This document shows positions 12,801 to 24,800 of a DNA stretch of 64,000 nucleotides, piece after piece. The position numbers and the translations under genes were made by a program. Under the pieces are notes generated by a model. That model was not told the origin of the DNA and made no database searches. It saw only the letters and a program-made list of their open reading frames with translations. The first letter of the stretch is position 1, and each line of letters opens with the position of its first letter. This DNA is from Limnephilus marmoratus (lineage: Eukaryota > Arthropoda > Insecta > Trichoptera > Limnephilidae): the NCBI GenBank assembly GCA_917880885.1, contig OU862910.1:50335285-50399284 (forward strand). Reading direction: 5' to 3'.

Positions 12801-15800
12801 CCTTAATGGGGCCGCAAAACTGGCTCTTCCTGGGTTGTAGGAAGGGGGCGGCGGCGGAGGGTCTTCAGGCCCTAGCTGCGCCAGTGATGCAAATGGTCCA
12901 ACGGGCTTCTCCGGTGCGGCTTCACGTTGCCTCTTGTCGAGCAGAGGTACGGGCGGCACGGGGCCGGATGGTCCAGGCTGCATCCAAATTTCCTGGAGTC
13001 GCCAAGGTTCTCCTTGGTCCGGAACTGAGCGTTCGGTTGGCTCAAGGACTGCACCAGCTTGGGCAGGCTCTGCTGCTGCTGGTGGTGCATACCTCTGGTC
13101 CACCAGAGGTACAGGTTCGGCAGGCTCTTCACGTACGGCTTCTCGGTACCTCTGTTCGAGCGGAGGTACGGGCGGTACGGGGCCGGCAGGACCAGGTTGG
13201 GCAGGAGCTGCTGCTGCTGCTGGTAGTCGGTACTGCTGTTTGTGCAGCGGTACTGGCTGTGATGGCCCAGGTGGTGTCCACTGGGCGTGTGATGATGGTC
13301 CCTCAACGTTGTAGTAAGGGGGCGGCGGCAGGGGGCCTCCAGGCCCTGGCTGCGCCGGCAAGGCGTACCTCTGGTCCACCAGAGGTACAGGTCCAACGGG
13401 CGTCTCTCGTACGGCGGTACGCGGCCTCTGGTCCACCAGAGGTGCGGGCGGTACGGGGCCGGAAGGTCCATGCTGCATCCATCCTTGACCCTCATTGTGA
13501 TGAGGGGGCGGCGGCGGAGGGCTCTCAAGCCCTGGCTGCGCCGGTGAGGCGTACCTCTGGTCCATCAAAGGCACAGGTCCGACAGGCATCTCTCGTACGG
13601 CGGTACGCGGCCTCTGGTCCACCAGAGGTGCGGGCGGTACGGGGCCGGAAGGTCCAGGCGGCATCCATCGGGGACTGCTGCCATAGTAGTTGAGGGGCTG
13701 CGGCAGGGGGGCTCCAGGCCCTGGCTGCGTCAGCGAGGCGTACCTCTGGTCTACCAGAGGCACCGGTCCAACGGGCATCTCACGTACGGCGGTACGCGGC
13801 CTCTGGTCCACCAGAGGTGCGGGCGGTACGGGGCCGGAAGGTCCAGGCGGCATCCGTCGGGGACTGCTGCCATAGTTGAGGGGCGGCGGCGGAGGGCCTT
13901 CAGGTCCTAGCTGCGCCGGCGAGGCGTACCTCTGGTTCACCAGAGGCACAGGTCCGACAGGCATCTCTCGTACGGCGGTACGCGGCCTCTGGTCCACCAG
14001 AGGTGCGGGCGGTACGGGGCCGGCAGGACCAGGTTGTATCCATGTTGGATCCCCTTTGTAGTGAGGGGGCGGCGGCGGAGGGTCTTCAGGCCCTAGCTGC
14101 GCCGGCAAGGCGTACCTCTGGTCCACCAGAGGCACAGGTCCGACAGGCATCTCACGTACGGCTTCACGTTGCCTCTGGTCGAGCAGAGGTACGGGCGGTA
14201 CCGGGCCGGAAGGTCCAGGTGGTATCCATCTTGGACTGCCTTGGTTGCTTGGCTGCGGGGCTCGGCTATCTCGTGCCGGCCCTGAAGCATGATGAGGCTG
14301 CATCCATGTTGAGTCATGGCTGCTTGGCTGCGGGGCTTGGCTATCGCGTGCCAACCCTGAAGCATGACGAGGCTGCATCCATGGTGGTTGTCCATGGCTG
14401 CTTGGCTGCGGGGCTTGGCTATCACGTGCCAACCCTGAAGCATGACGAGGCTGCATCCATGTTGAGTCATGGCTGCTTGGCTGCGGGGCTTGGCTATCAC
14501 GTGCCAACCCTGAAGCATGACGAGGCTGCATCCATGTTGAGTCATGGCTGCTTGGCTGCGGGGCTTGGCTATCGCGTGCCAACCCTGAAGCGTCGTGTTG
14601 TGGCAACCCTGTAGCAGCATGCGGTAGAGCGGGCCCTGTCGCACTTTTTTGTGCCGGCCCTTTTGCTCCACGCGGTGTCAGTCCTGCAGGATGAGGTAGA
14701 GCGGGCCCCGTCGCACTTTTGTGTGCCGGCCCTTTTGCTCCACGCTGCGTCAGTCCTGTAGGATGAGGTAGAGCGGGCCCCGTCGCACTTTTTTGTGCCG
14801 GCCCTTTTGCTCCATGCTGTTGTGGTTGCAGGGTTTCCGTCAGCATGTCAATAAGTTGCTGCTGACGGCGCAGCTCTCGTCGTAGTCGTCGCACCATGTC
14901 CTCAATAGATGTGGAGGGCAGTGCTTGCTCGTGGTGGCTCTTTTCTGTGGAGCGCGCCATCTCAGTTGTAGAGCAAGGCGTGTCAAGAGCTTGTGTATGC
15001 ATGGCATCAGGCGTGATGTGGCATCAGGCGTGGCATCAGGCGTGATGTGGCATCAGGCGTGGCATCGGCCCTGACATGGGCCATGGCATCAGGCGTGGCA
15101 TCAGCCCTGACATGGGTCGTGGCGTCAGTCCTGGCATGAGGCATGGCATCGGGCGGGGCGTCAGGCGTAGCGTCTGGCGTAGCGTCAGGCGTAGCGTCAG
15201 GCGTGACGTAGCATCAGGCGTGGCGTCAGGCGTGGCGTCTGGCGTAGCGTCAGGCGTAGCGTCAGGCGTAGCGTCAGCGTGGCGTCAGGCGTGGTATCTC
15301 AGGCGTGACATGGCATCAGGCGTGGCGTGTCAGGCGTGCAGCGGATCCGGCTCGAAGGACCACTTGTAACAGACGTATCAAGCCTTTACAAGACTGTAAA
15401 ATAGAAGCACCGGTTTTGTGCACGCCTTCCACTAGCTCACGCTGATGATGGTGATTGTAGTAGGCTGGCCTCCCTACATCCAGTGGTATGGCCCTGGATG
15501 CGCCTCGTTTCTGCCTGAGCGGTGCCTTGCAGTGCCCAGAGTCAGGGCCGACTGCAGCGGTAGGCACCGGGTTCTCGTTCAGGCAGAACTTCGGCAGGAG
15601 GCAGCAGCTGGCGGCAGGTCGCAGACTTCCAGAGGTAGGTGTCTGGACCACTTGTAGAGTAAATAAAATACTTGTTTGAATGTTGAAGAATAACTGATTT
15701 ATTATGAGAAATGGCCGGGTTTATATACCCGATTTCCGTGACAAAACCTGTCACGTGGTACATTTTTGTGGTGGGAGGTTTTACCTAGCCCTTTACCTAT

Positions 15801-18800
15801 ATAAGGTGTGCCTTTCTGTGGGCCACCCATTTTGGCAAACACTTGCTTGAAAGTGGTCGTCTAAAATTGGTTTCTTAAATTAATTATACAGGTTAGGTTA
15901 ATGTATTTACAATGTTTTCCTTAAAACTAGAGTGGTTCTACGGATATTCTCTATCCGTAGAATTTTTGTTTGCTGAGTTTGGGTTGATTTTAAGGAAGTT
16001 TGACTTTTTGTCGGTAGGTATTTGTTTTTTAACAAAGTGTTTGAATAGTTACAAAGAAGTTAATATTTTTCCCAGGTCCCCCGTAAGCTTGGCTATCGAA
16101 ACCTTTTGGTTCCGTCGCTTTACGAGGTCCTGGGATTTTTAAAATGGAGAAAAAGTGAAATGATGCTAAAGTCTCGAAAATCTGCTCAAGTGCTGATAGC
16201 GCTGGCAGTTTAAGAGTTACAATGTTTATTTATGGCTCTATGGATGCCCCGTAGGACTCTGCACTGAAACGTCTTAGTTTCAGCGTCCTACGGGGTGTTT
16301 AAACGAAGTTATATTAAAATATGGTGTATTTTTGACCAATATAAAGGCCCTTAATAGGGACGCCCAAACTGGTTTTTTGGCTTTGTAGCCGGAGAAATAG
16401 CCCTGAAGGCGATGAAATAATAAGTTTAGGATGTCTCTTGGTGGCAACTTGGTATCCAAGTTTTTATTTGTGTCACCAGGGCATCTGTGTATTAAGAAAA
16501 AGACATTTAAAAATGGTAAAATGTGTTTTGAAAAAGATCGTTGCTGGCGGCACGGTATTATTGAACTTCGTGGCCAGGACGAAAAAGGCCCTTAAAAGGG
16601 CCGCCAAAAAAATAAAAGGCAATCTGCTTGGTGAAGCCGACTGCGAGCCAGTATAATAATGGCCCTTTTCAGGGCCATAACTAAAAAGGAGGCTAGTTAG
16701 CCTGGTTGCCTTTGGAGGCGTAAATAATCATAAATAAGTATTAATTGTTAAAATTATTAAAATTATAGGAGTCTAGAATGTCTCCCGGTGCAACTTGGCA
16801 CGCAAGCTTTATTGGTTGCACCGGGGCATTGTACATAACTAGCAAATTATATTTTAACAATGAGGGAGAGCAACACGTCCGTTACAGCCCCTCTCATACC
16901 TTTTTCCTTTCAAGAACTTACTCTCCTTCGTTTCCTTAAAAAAAAACAGCTCCACACACCATTACCAAAGATGACAAAGGACCTGAGGGAAATTATTTTC
17001 CTCAGAGCGTCCTGTGAGGAGCTAATGTAAAAAAAAAAAGAAATATGGGGTACTTACAGAACGAAAATCTTTTCCATCAAATTTCCTCAAACTTGTGAAT
17101 AATACCGTTCTTGCTGGCATGTTTAATCCCATGGCAAACGTCTCGGTTGCAAAAAGTGCCTAGAAAAACAGTAACATAAGAATAACCACAATTGATTTTA
17201 TAATGAAATACGAACGAGCGTACGTAAGAAGGGATTGAAATATGTAAAGGTTTCCTATTTCCTACCTTGATTAGTCCTTCAGCAAATAAAATTTCTATGG
17301 TTTCCTTGAGAATTGGCAGCAGGCCTCCGTGATGGATGCCGATGCCTCTCCGAAGGAGCGGTAAGACATTTTCAACCTGCGGCAACTTTCGGTCTTCTTC
17401 AGACAAAACGTCCATGGCATTGTTGAACACCTCGTCGACCAGTTTTTTCTCTTCCACTGCAAGCAACCATTTAAATTAGAAAACAGCAAAATATGGGAAA
17501 TAAGAAGTACCAAATGTCAGAGGCAAACTAGAACTTCCACAAAAGTCCCAACTGTTCCAACCATCTGGAGCCAGTGTGACTATGGCATCCTCAATTGGGG
17601 TATGTTGTGAGGCTGAAGATGGTAGAGAGGGTAAGCAAACGGCGAAGAGGAAGGTGGTGAACTACCTGGCTATTCAGATCTGGTCACCAAACGCGGGACG
17701 TAGCTTGAAGTAAAACACTGTCACTTGTATTTCAGTTAATTCAAATCCCCCAGTGGAACATGGACTTCAAGCTACGTCACGAATTTTTAACCAATCACCG
17801 CTCTACCTCCTCAATGAGCTAACCTTGTTAAACGCATTTTCTACGAACCTTGAGGTTCCTATTTAATCTTGTGTCCGTATTTGAAAATTTTATTTTTAAT
17901 TGGATAATTTTCTCAAGACGGTTCCAGTTTTGTTAAAATGTTGTTACGGGCTGGTCACGGCCCGGTTTGTAACATTATTATCATTATGTTTTTGTGGTAT
18001 GAAGGTAAGTGAATAAAGAGGAAGGTGTTGCAATCGTCCATCCAACTTTGTAGCTTGCTACGCTACGCGCCAAATCTTGTTACCAAGATATGTTGGGAGG
18101 ACGAAACCATCCGTAGAGCAATTATGAAATCTCTTTTCAAGGTAGGGGCACAATACTGCAAATGCAATTGCATAAGGAATGACGGGTAAACTTTAAATAA
18201 AAGAGATTTGTTTTGGAAAACAGTATAACAATCTTATATTTGAACTTAAGGACAAATAATGGTGAATATATTGCGAGACATGACTCACCCCAGGTTCAGA
18301 CCGTGTAAAGCTAAGAATCCTAACTAAACTCACTGACGTTATCATATGGATGTCTGACGGAGAAGTTCCTCGGGGTCACATGGACGGAGCCATCACAAGG
18401 CCTCCAATCCACTGGTGCTGCAGGATCACATACATGCCCGCCAGGGCGTAGCCGGCCCAAGACATGGAGGGCCCGTCACGGGGTTGATGGTCCAGGTAGC
18501 CCTTGCCCAAGGGAAGTTCAGGGTCCAGACAACGTGGCAGAGTGAGTGGGACGCAAATATGAGGCTTGTCCAAAATAAAAACTTTATATTCTGGATTTCA
18601 CCAAGCATCGATCGCGGAGCGAGAAGGGATTGTCGAGTATCGTAAAGATTAATAAAAATTAAGCCCGCCGGCTATTGCATGCGCGTGCATTCCACTCGCG
18701 ATTTTTACTTCATTTTTGGCGCAAGCCTAACACAAAGGCATTAACACAAGGTTGATCATTTGATCTTACAACTCCCAGGTTGGAAAAATATCCCGTAAAA

Positions 18801-21800
18801 CTATAATCCCGCGATCGTTTCACAATTTCAATTTTAAAAACTTAACATGGCGATGTGACGTCCAGGTAAGGTCTCCTACCCTCGAGGCCCTACCGGAAAG
18901 TGAAGCCAACCCAAAAACGGAAATCATTCCTACCAACCTGTTGCACACAAAGTATGGTTGTTAAAAAAAAAAACCATAGAAAATAATAAAAAAAATATGC
19001 GCCGTACTTATTTTCATAACAATGTTTATATGAAGTATGGACACACAAAGGAAATTATATTGTATAATGATTTAATTATGCACCTGTATTGAAATCCAAC
19101 TTAGCCATCTGCATGGCATATACTTCACAGTCCTTTTTGCTGAAGCTGAATATGATGACGGGCGCAAAGTTCCTCTCCATGATCATTTTGACGATTTTGA
19201 AAATATGGGATTTGGCCTGGCCGCCCCCCTTGATGCCCCCCTTCTTGCCCTTCTGGTCGCCTTTTCCCGCTTCGCCGGCGGTCGCCAAAACAGACATGGC
19301 CGTGTTGAAATTGTCCTCCTTGAACTGGCCCTGGATATGACAACAAAAAAAAAATTCTGAATCCTTAAAATTTTTTTAATCCGGCGGTGGGGAATGTACG
19401 CAACTAGTGCACCAAAATTAACAAATTATCCTTTGAAATTAATTTCAATGTATAATTGTCACGGCAATGCCAAATTTTTAATTACACAAATATTATTTTA
19501 TTTATTTATTTATTTATTTATTTAAAATTTACGGCACAAAGTGCCATTTACAAACATGTGTTATTTATTATATATAAACAGTCATAGTACAGTGAAGAAA
19601 GATTTTTTTTTTAATTTCTCATAATAAGAGAAAAAGAGAAAAAATTTCTAACAACTAATGAAAACTTCAAAAGGATACAATGAAATAAATAGAATAACTT
19701 GTTATGAAGTAACCTCGTTACAATACGTAAGGCTGAAATGCTTGATAAGTAGAGCCTTGTATTTCAATAAGGAAATATGAAAAATATCAGCAACAAATGC
19801 ATAAAAATTACCAATGGTGAGTATTCTATTTATAACAGAATTATATCCAGCAACAGACGTATAATTGTCACAATAATACATACTAGGGAACCTTGATCTT
19901 ATGGTAGGTACATGAAAGTGAATCAACTTTAATATATCAGGGCTATCCAACTGATGATTTACAATTTTGTGTAAAAATATGAGATCAAAAATTTTTCTTC
20001 TGTCACTTAACTTCGACAATTTCAATGAGTGTAATAAAAAGTCATAATTTATTGATTCTAAAGGGATTCCAAGTCGAAAATTAATACACCTCAAAAACTT
20101 GCGTTGAACTTTTTCAATGATATTAATGTGATTATTAAAGACAGGTGACCAAATTGTAGAGTTATATTCTAGAATGCTTCTAACGAGAGATGTGAACAGA
20201 ATTTTTAATGTGTGAATATTTTTAAAATCTTTGGAAATCCTTAAAATAAAACCTAACATTTTCATAGCCCTGTTGGCTATAGAAGTTATATGAGATACAA
20301 AGCAGAGTTTCTGGTCAAAAATGATGCCTAGGTCAAGTATTTCGACTACAGAGATTAAGTCTACATTACAGAGTGCATAATTATATATTATTGGGCGTTT
20401 AATTTTGTAGAACCTCATAACTTGGCATTTGTTAATATTTAGCTGAAGTTTATTTCCTGAACACCATTTGAAAAAACTATTGAGATTCTCTTGCAAGATT
20501 ATGCAATCGTGCACATTATTAATGACTTTAAACAATTTCATATCGTCGGCAAAGAGTAAAACTTCGACATCATGGAAAATGCTAGTAACGTCATTGATGA
20601 ATAGGATAAATAATAAAGGTCCCAGGTGAGAACCTTGCGGCACACCGCTGGTAGCAATAAATTCGTAGGATAAACAGTCATTGATCTTTACAAAGAGTAA
20701 CCTATCAGATAGGTAGCTGATCAACCAAGCCAAAAAATTACCACTTATCCCTAATTTATTTAGTTTATTTATTAATATTTTGTGGCAGACCTTATCGAAA
20801 GCCTTGGAAAAATCAGTATAGATGGAGTCTACCTGCAGCCTGTTAGTCAATGCTGTGTTTATATAGTTTTCATATACTGTAAGGTTTGTGAGAGTAGATC
20901 TAGAAGAGACAAACCCATGTTGGCAATTGGTAATTACATGCTTAATATTAGAGGATATTTTGCTAAGAATGATTTTTTCAAAGAGCTTTGGAATGCTAGA
21001 CAGAATACAAATAGGTCTGTAATTACAAACATCGTTTTTTGAACCCTTCTTGAACACGGGGGTGAGATAGCAGGATTTCCAGCTATTGGGGAATTGGCCT
21101 GTTTTAAGAGATTTGTTAAAGATTTTGAACAATGGATAAGAAAGAGAATTTATACAATTTTTTAAGAATATAGATGGGACATTATCAGGACCAGAGCTTG
21201 TTTTTGGTTCCAGGAGTTTAATCGCGGCAATAATATCGTTACGTTCAATTACTAATTCAGATAATTGCAAGTTAATATCTGTAACAAATTCGGGAATACT
21301 ATCAAGAGGGACATCATCCTCATATACACTTTTGAAAAAGTCTGCAAATAGATTAACAATATCATCAGTTTTGGCACAAGTCTTGCCACCATAGTTCATA
21401 ATGTTAGGGATAGAAGAATAATCGCTTTGTAATGACTTAGAATAATTAAAGAAAGATTTAACATTACATTTTATAGAGTTTTCAACTTCTTTTATATAGT
21501 TTTTGTAACATTTATCTGAAGTTACAGCACATTGCTTACGCAACTTACGAAATTCAGTATAATCATGAAATGACCTCGTTGTTTTGAATTTGTGGTGTGC
21601 AATCTTCTTTTTAAAGACTAAGTTTATAAGATTATTGTTGAACCATTTAGGAAAAGTTGATATATTACATGACGTAACAGGTACATGGCTTATTATACTT
21701 TGTTTTAAAATACAGTAAAATTGTTTGATATTGTCATTTAATTCACCATCATTTAGAAATGACCAATCAACCTTAAGGAGGAAGTCGCAAATTTCAGTAT

Positions 21801-24800
21801 AATTGGCTTTATGAAAGTTGTGAGACATTTGTTTAATTTTAGGATTTTCACCTATAGTGTTGTTTATGGTTATATCTAATGATGGGTGGTAATTGTCCAA
21901 AGGAAGAAGAGTATCTAAGGATTTAGTTACGGTTACAGATTTGACATTAGAAAAAACTAGATCCAGAGTTCTGTCATTACTGTTTTTGTTTTCATTTAAT
22001 TGATTTAAATTTAAAAAATTGGACATTTCAAGTATTTCACTTTCAATGTTAGATAAGTTAGAGCGATTAGTTCCGGATAATTCTGAGAATATAGGATCCC
22101 AATTAATGTTAGGTAGATTGTAGTCACCTGCGATTATTATTTTTGTTTCGGGGTATTTAGATATTAATAATTGGATCTCATCGATATGGTTTTTGTATAT
22201 AATTAGATCTGATGAAGGAGGAATATAAACACAACCTAATATGATTTTATTTTTTTTGTTAGTGTTAATCATAATAAAAACATGTTCCACATTTTTATAG
22301 GTAGTGTTAAGCTGCTTTGAGACTAATTTCTTAGAAATTGCTAGCAAGACACCACCACCTCTTGATTTAGAACTAGTATTCTTGTTTCTATCCAGTCTGT
22401 AGACATTGTGAGTTGGTAGTCCCAGTTCAGCTGTGTTGATATCGGAAACAAGCCAAGTTTCTGTAAGAATGATGACTTCGTGAGGAAGAATTGATGCAGT
22501 TTTGGAAAATTGTTGAAGTTTTGTTCGTATCCCTCGTATATTTTGATAATAAATTTTTAGTGATGTTAATATTCTTAGTTTTTTGGCAATGTACTTATTA
22601 TTTTTGGACAAGAGTTAATGTATTTAATGGTTAAGTTCGTTTCTCCACCTTGTAGGCGATCTTCTAATTCTTTCCTAAGGTCGGACAATTGTTTCCGCTG
22701 TAATATTGTCTGATCACCTATGATTTTTATATCATTAGAAATATTGTGTCTATTCTTAAGGATTAACTTAGCTTGTGACTCTTCTCCAAACTCCATTTTA
22801 ATGGGCCGAATTTTGTCGCTGCGCTTGGCCCCTAGTCTGTACAGTTTTATTTTGTTGGCATCCAAAGAGGTGACCTTATTTAAAAGGCTTGTAACACGGT
22901 TTGTGTCTTCGACAATACATTGCGCTTGAGTTGTTGACTGGCTCTCAGGAACATTAAAAAGAATTATATTTTTTGATCTAGTTTTCCTATCTTCGTCGAG
23001 GGCCTCGCATAAATTGGGGGTATTAGCAAGTTGAGTGTTGGACTGGAGTGGTTGGTTTTGTATAATTTGTTTGTAGGCGCCTAATTCGCCTTCCATGATT
23101 CCCAACTTTATGCCCATTTGACCAATGGTTCCTAGCAGCTCAGATAGTTTAGGCAATAATTTTGCCATTTGTTCTTTATTAAATCTGTTGGTAGGGTCCA
23201 TAATAGCCGTATTTAAAGAACTCACCAAGTTATTGGCATTGGCCATGTACTGCTGGGCGCTGTCGTTGGAGCACATGCTGAATGTAATTCTTTTTATTTT
23301 TTTTATGAATTAGTAGATTATTTTTATTGTTTGTAATTAGTTGAATAGCCCTGCACTGGACTTTAGGTACACACTTGATGTCACTGGTAAGATGTTATTG
23401 ACACAATATATTTTGACAGTTACTCTGTGAATCTTAATGTTTCAAGTTATTAGAGATAAACAACACCTTATTATAGTTTATATTTAATACAGGCACAGTT
23501 TTAAATCAAATCTACAATTGTAAAGTAGCATATAATGAGAATAAATGCAGTTTTAGTGATATTTAATCGCGCAATATAAAAATACGTGCACTATGGACTG
23601 TTGCCAGTGTTGCCAGCCTGTTGCCAGCCACTATGGACTGTTGCCAGTGTTGCCAGTGTGGCCATTTTGTTGGACAATCCAAAAACACACCATAACTATA
23701 AAGAAGAAAACTAACTATTGTATGTCCCACTAAAGCTCTTAAATGGTGAGCTCTGGTATCACGACATTAGCACACATTGTCATTTTTAAGTCAATACAAC
23801 GCTTTTCGGCTTGCAACGTCGCCTCTAATGTCATGAAATTTACACCATTTTTGTGGATAATGCAACAATTTTCAGGTCGCAACGTCATGAGCTATTTTGA
23901 AATATTAATTTATTTATCATAGGGCTAGATTACATTTTCAATTGTTCAAAAAGTAAAAATATTGAAAAAAAAAACTGCGATACAGATATATTTCTGTAAT
24001 AAATTTCTTCCAATATGAAATATTAATTCTCAATCAGATTAGGCAGGGATAGAATAAGATATGTTGTAGAATCTATGTACAATGCAGGGCAAGCATTTCA
24101 CACATCCCTGCAAAGCTGTTCGCACATAAGATAAAAACAAAAGTCAACAAGAAAAGAAGAAGAAAAATAAATGATGTTAAATTCATCTATGAACTTTTTA
24201 ATCATTATCACGCTGCTATATCCCAGGATGGGATTTGGTTCTCTACTGGCTTCAGTCCTCGGTCCTTCCTGTCCTGCTTCAATTCTTTTCCGCACAATCT
24301 ATCCACCTTTTCCTTGGTCTGTCCACAGAAGAACCTACATGGTTATAACTTTTGACTTCCTATCATCTGGCATTCTTTCCACACGACCAGCCCATCGCAG
24401 TCTTTACGACTTACAGGATCTTAAAATGGTCTCACACTCTATTAGATTTTCGAAAATATTATTCATTCTGTAAGATTAGTTTCCTAGTGTAATTAATTAT
24501 TATTGAATCATTATTAGAAGTGAAAATATTGAAGAACCTGTTCGTCGACCACCAGGTGGATTCCCTCGCCCCCGCTGGGGTAGATGTAGTGCTGCAGTGG
24601 TGTGGGCCGGTACTCTGTGTACAGCACGTGACATGGCTGATCGTGCAGGCGGCACACCCATTCGGCAAACTGGCGAGCATTCGGGATCGTGGCGGACAGG
24701 AACACATAACGCACATTGTCCGGTAGAAGAATCAGCGTTTCTATGGAAGGTCAATTAAAAACATATTGTATTATTGGGTAGGTACTTCCTTGGATTACGC

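Larger units (their letters stand above)
10278..16886 (-). mobile_element. 6.6-kb non-autonomous LTR retroelement with a repeat-encoded ORF
   Basis: Two 1522-bp direct repeats (10278-11799 and 15365-16886, constant offset 5087) look identical over their length. They start TGTAAC and end GTTACA and are flanked by GCCCC on both sides. The tRNA-Tyr-complementary primer site lies beside the right LTR and a G-rich polypurine tract beside the left LTR, so the element reads on the minus strand. The 3565-bp interior has no protease, reverse transcriptase or RNase H. It holds a repeat-rich leader and one 1080-codon ORF. LTR identity implies a recent insertion. It interrupts SINE copy d in an MTR4 intron, in the sense direction of MTR4. 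Confidence 0.92.
19497..23690 (-). mobile_element. Apparently intact two-ORF LINE (CR1/jockey superfamily)
   Basis: Minus-strand order: about 400 bp 5' region, ORF1 (23276-22575), overlapping ORF2 (22611-19702), about 200 bp 3' region, then a (TAAA)n-type tail at 19498-19525. Neither ORF has a stop or frameshift. It lies in the MTR4 intron between exons 6 and 7, in the sense orientation. The 5' boundary is approximate; TGTTGCCAG-rich short repeats at 23594-23660 may belong to its 5' end. Confidence 0.88.

Noticed and set aside
12371..13693. 440-aa plus-strand open frame opposite the LTR-element ORF
   Set aside because: It is a by-product of GC-rich tandem repeats with periods divisible by three; it runs against the orientation set by the primer site and polypurine tract.
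10278..16886. Endogenous retrovirus or segmental duplication
   Set aside because: No envelope, RT or protease; the target duplication, primer site and polypurine tract show a retroelement insertion rather than a duplicated segment.
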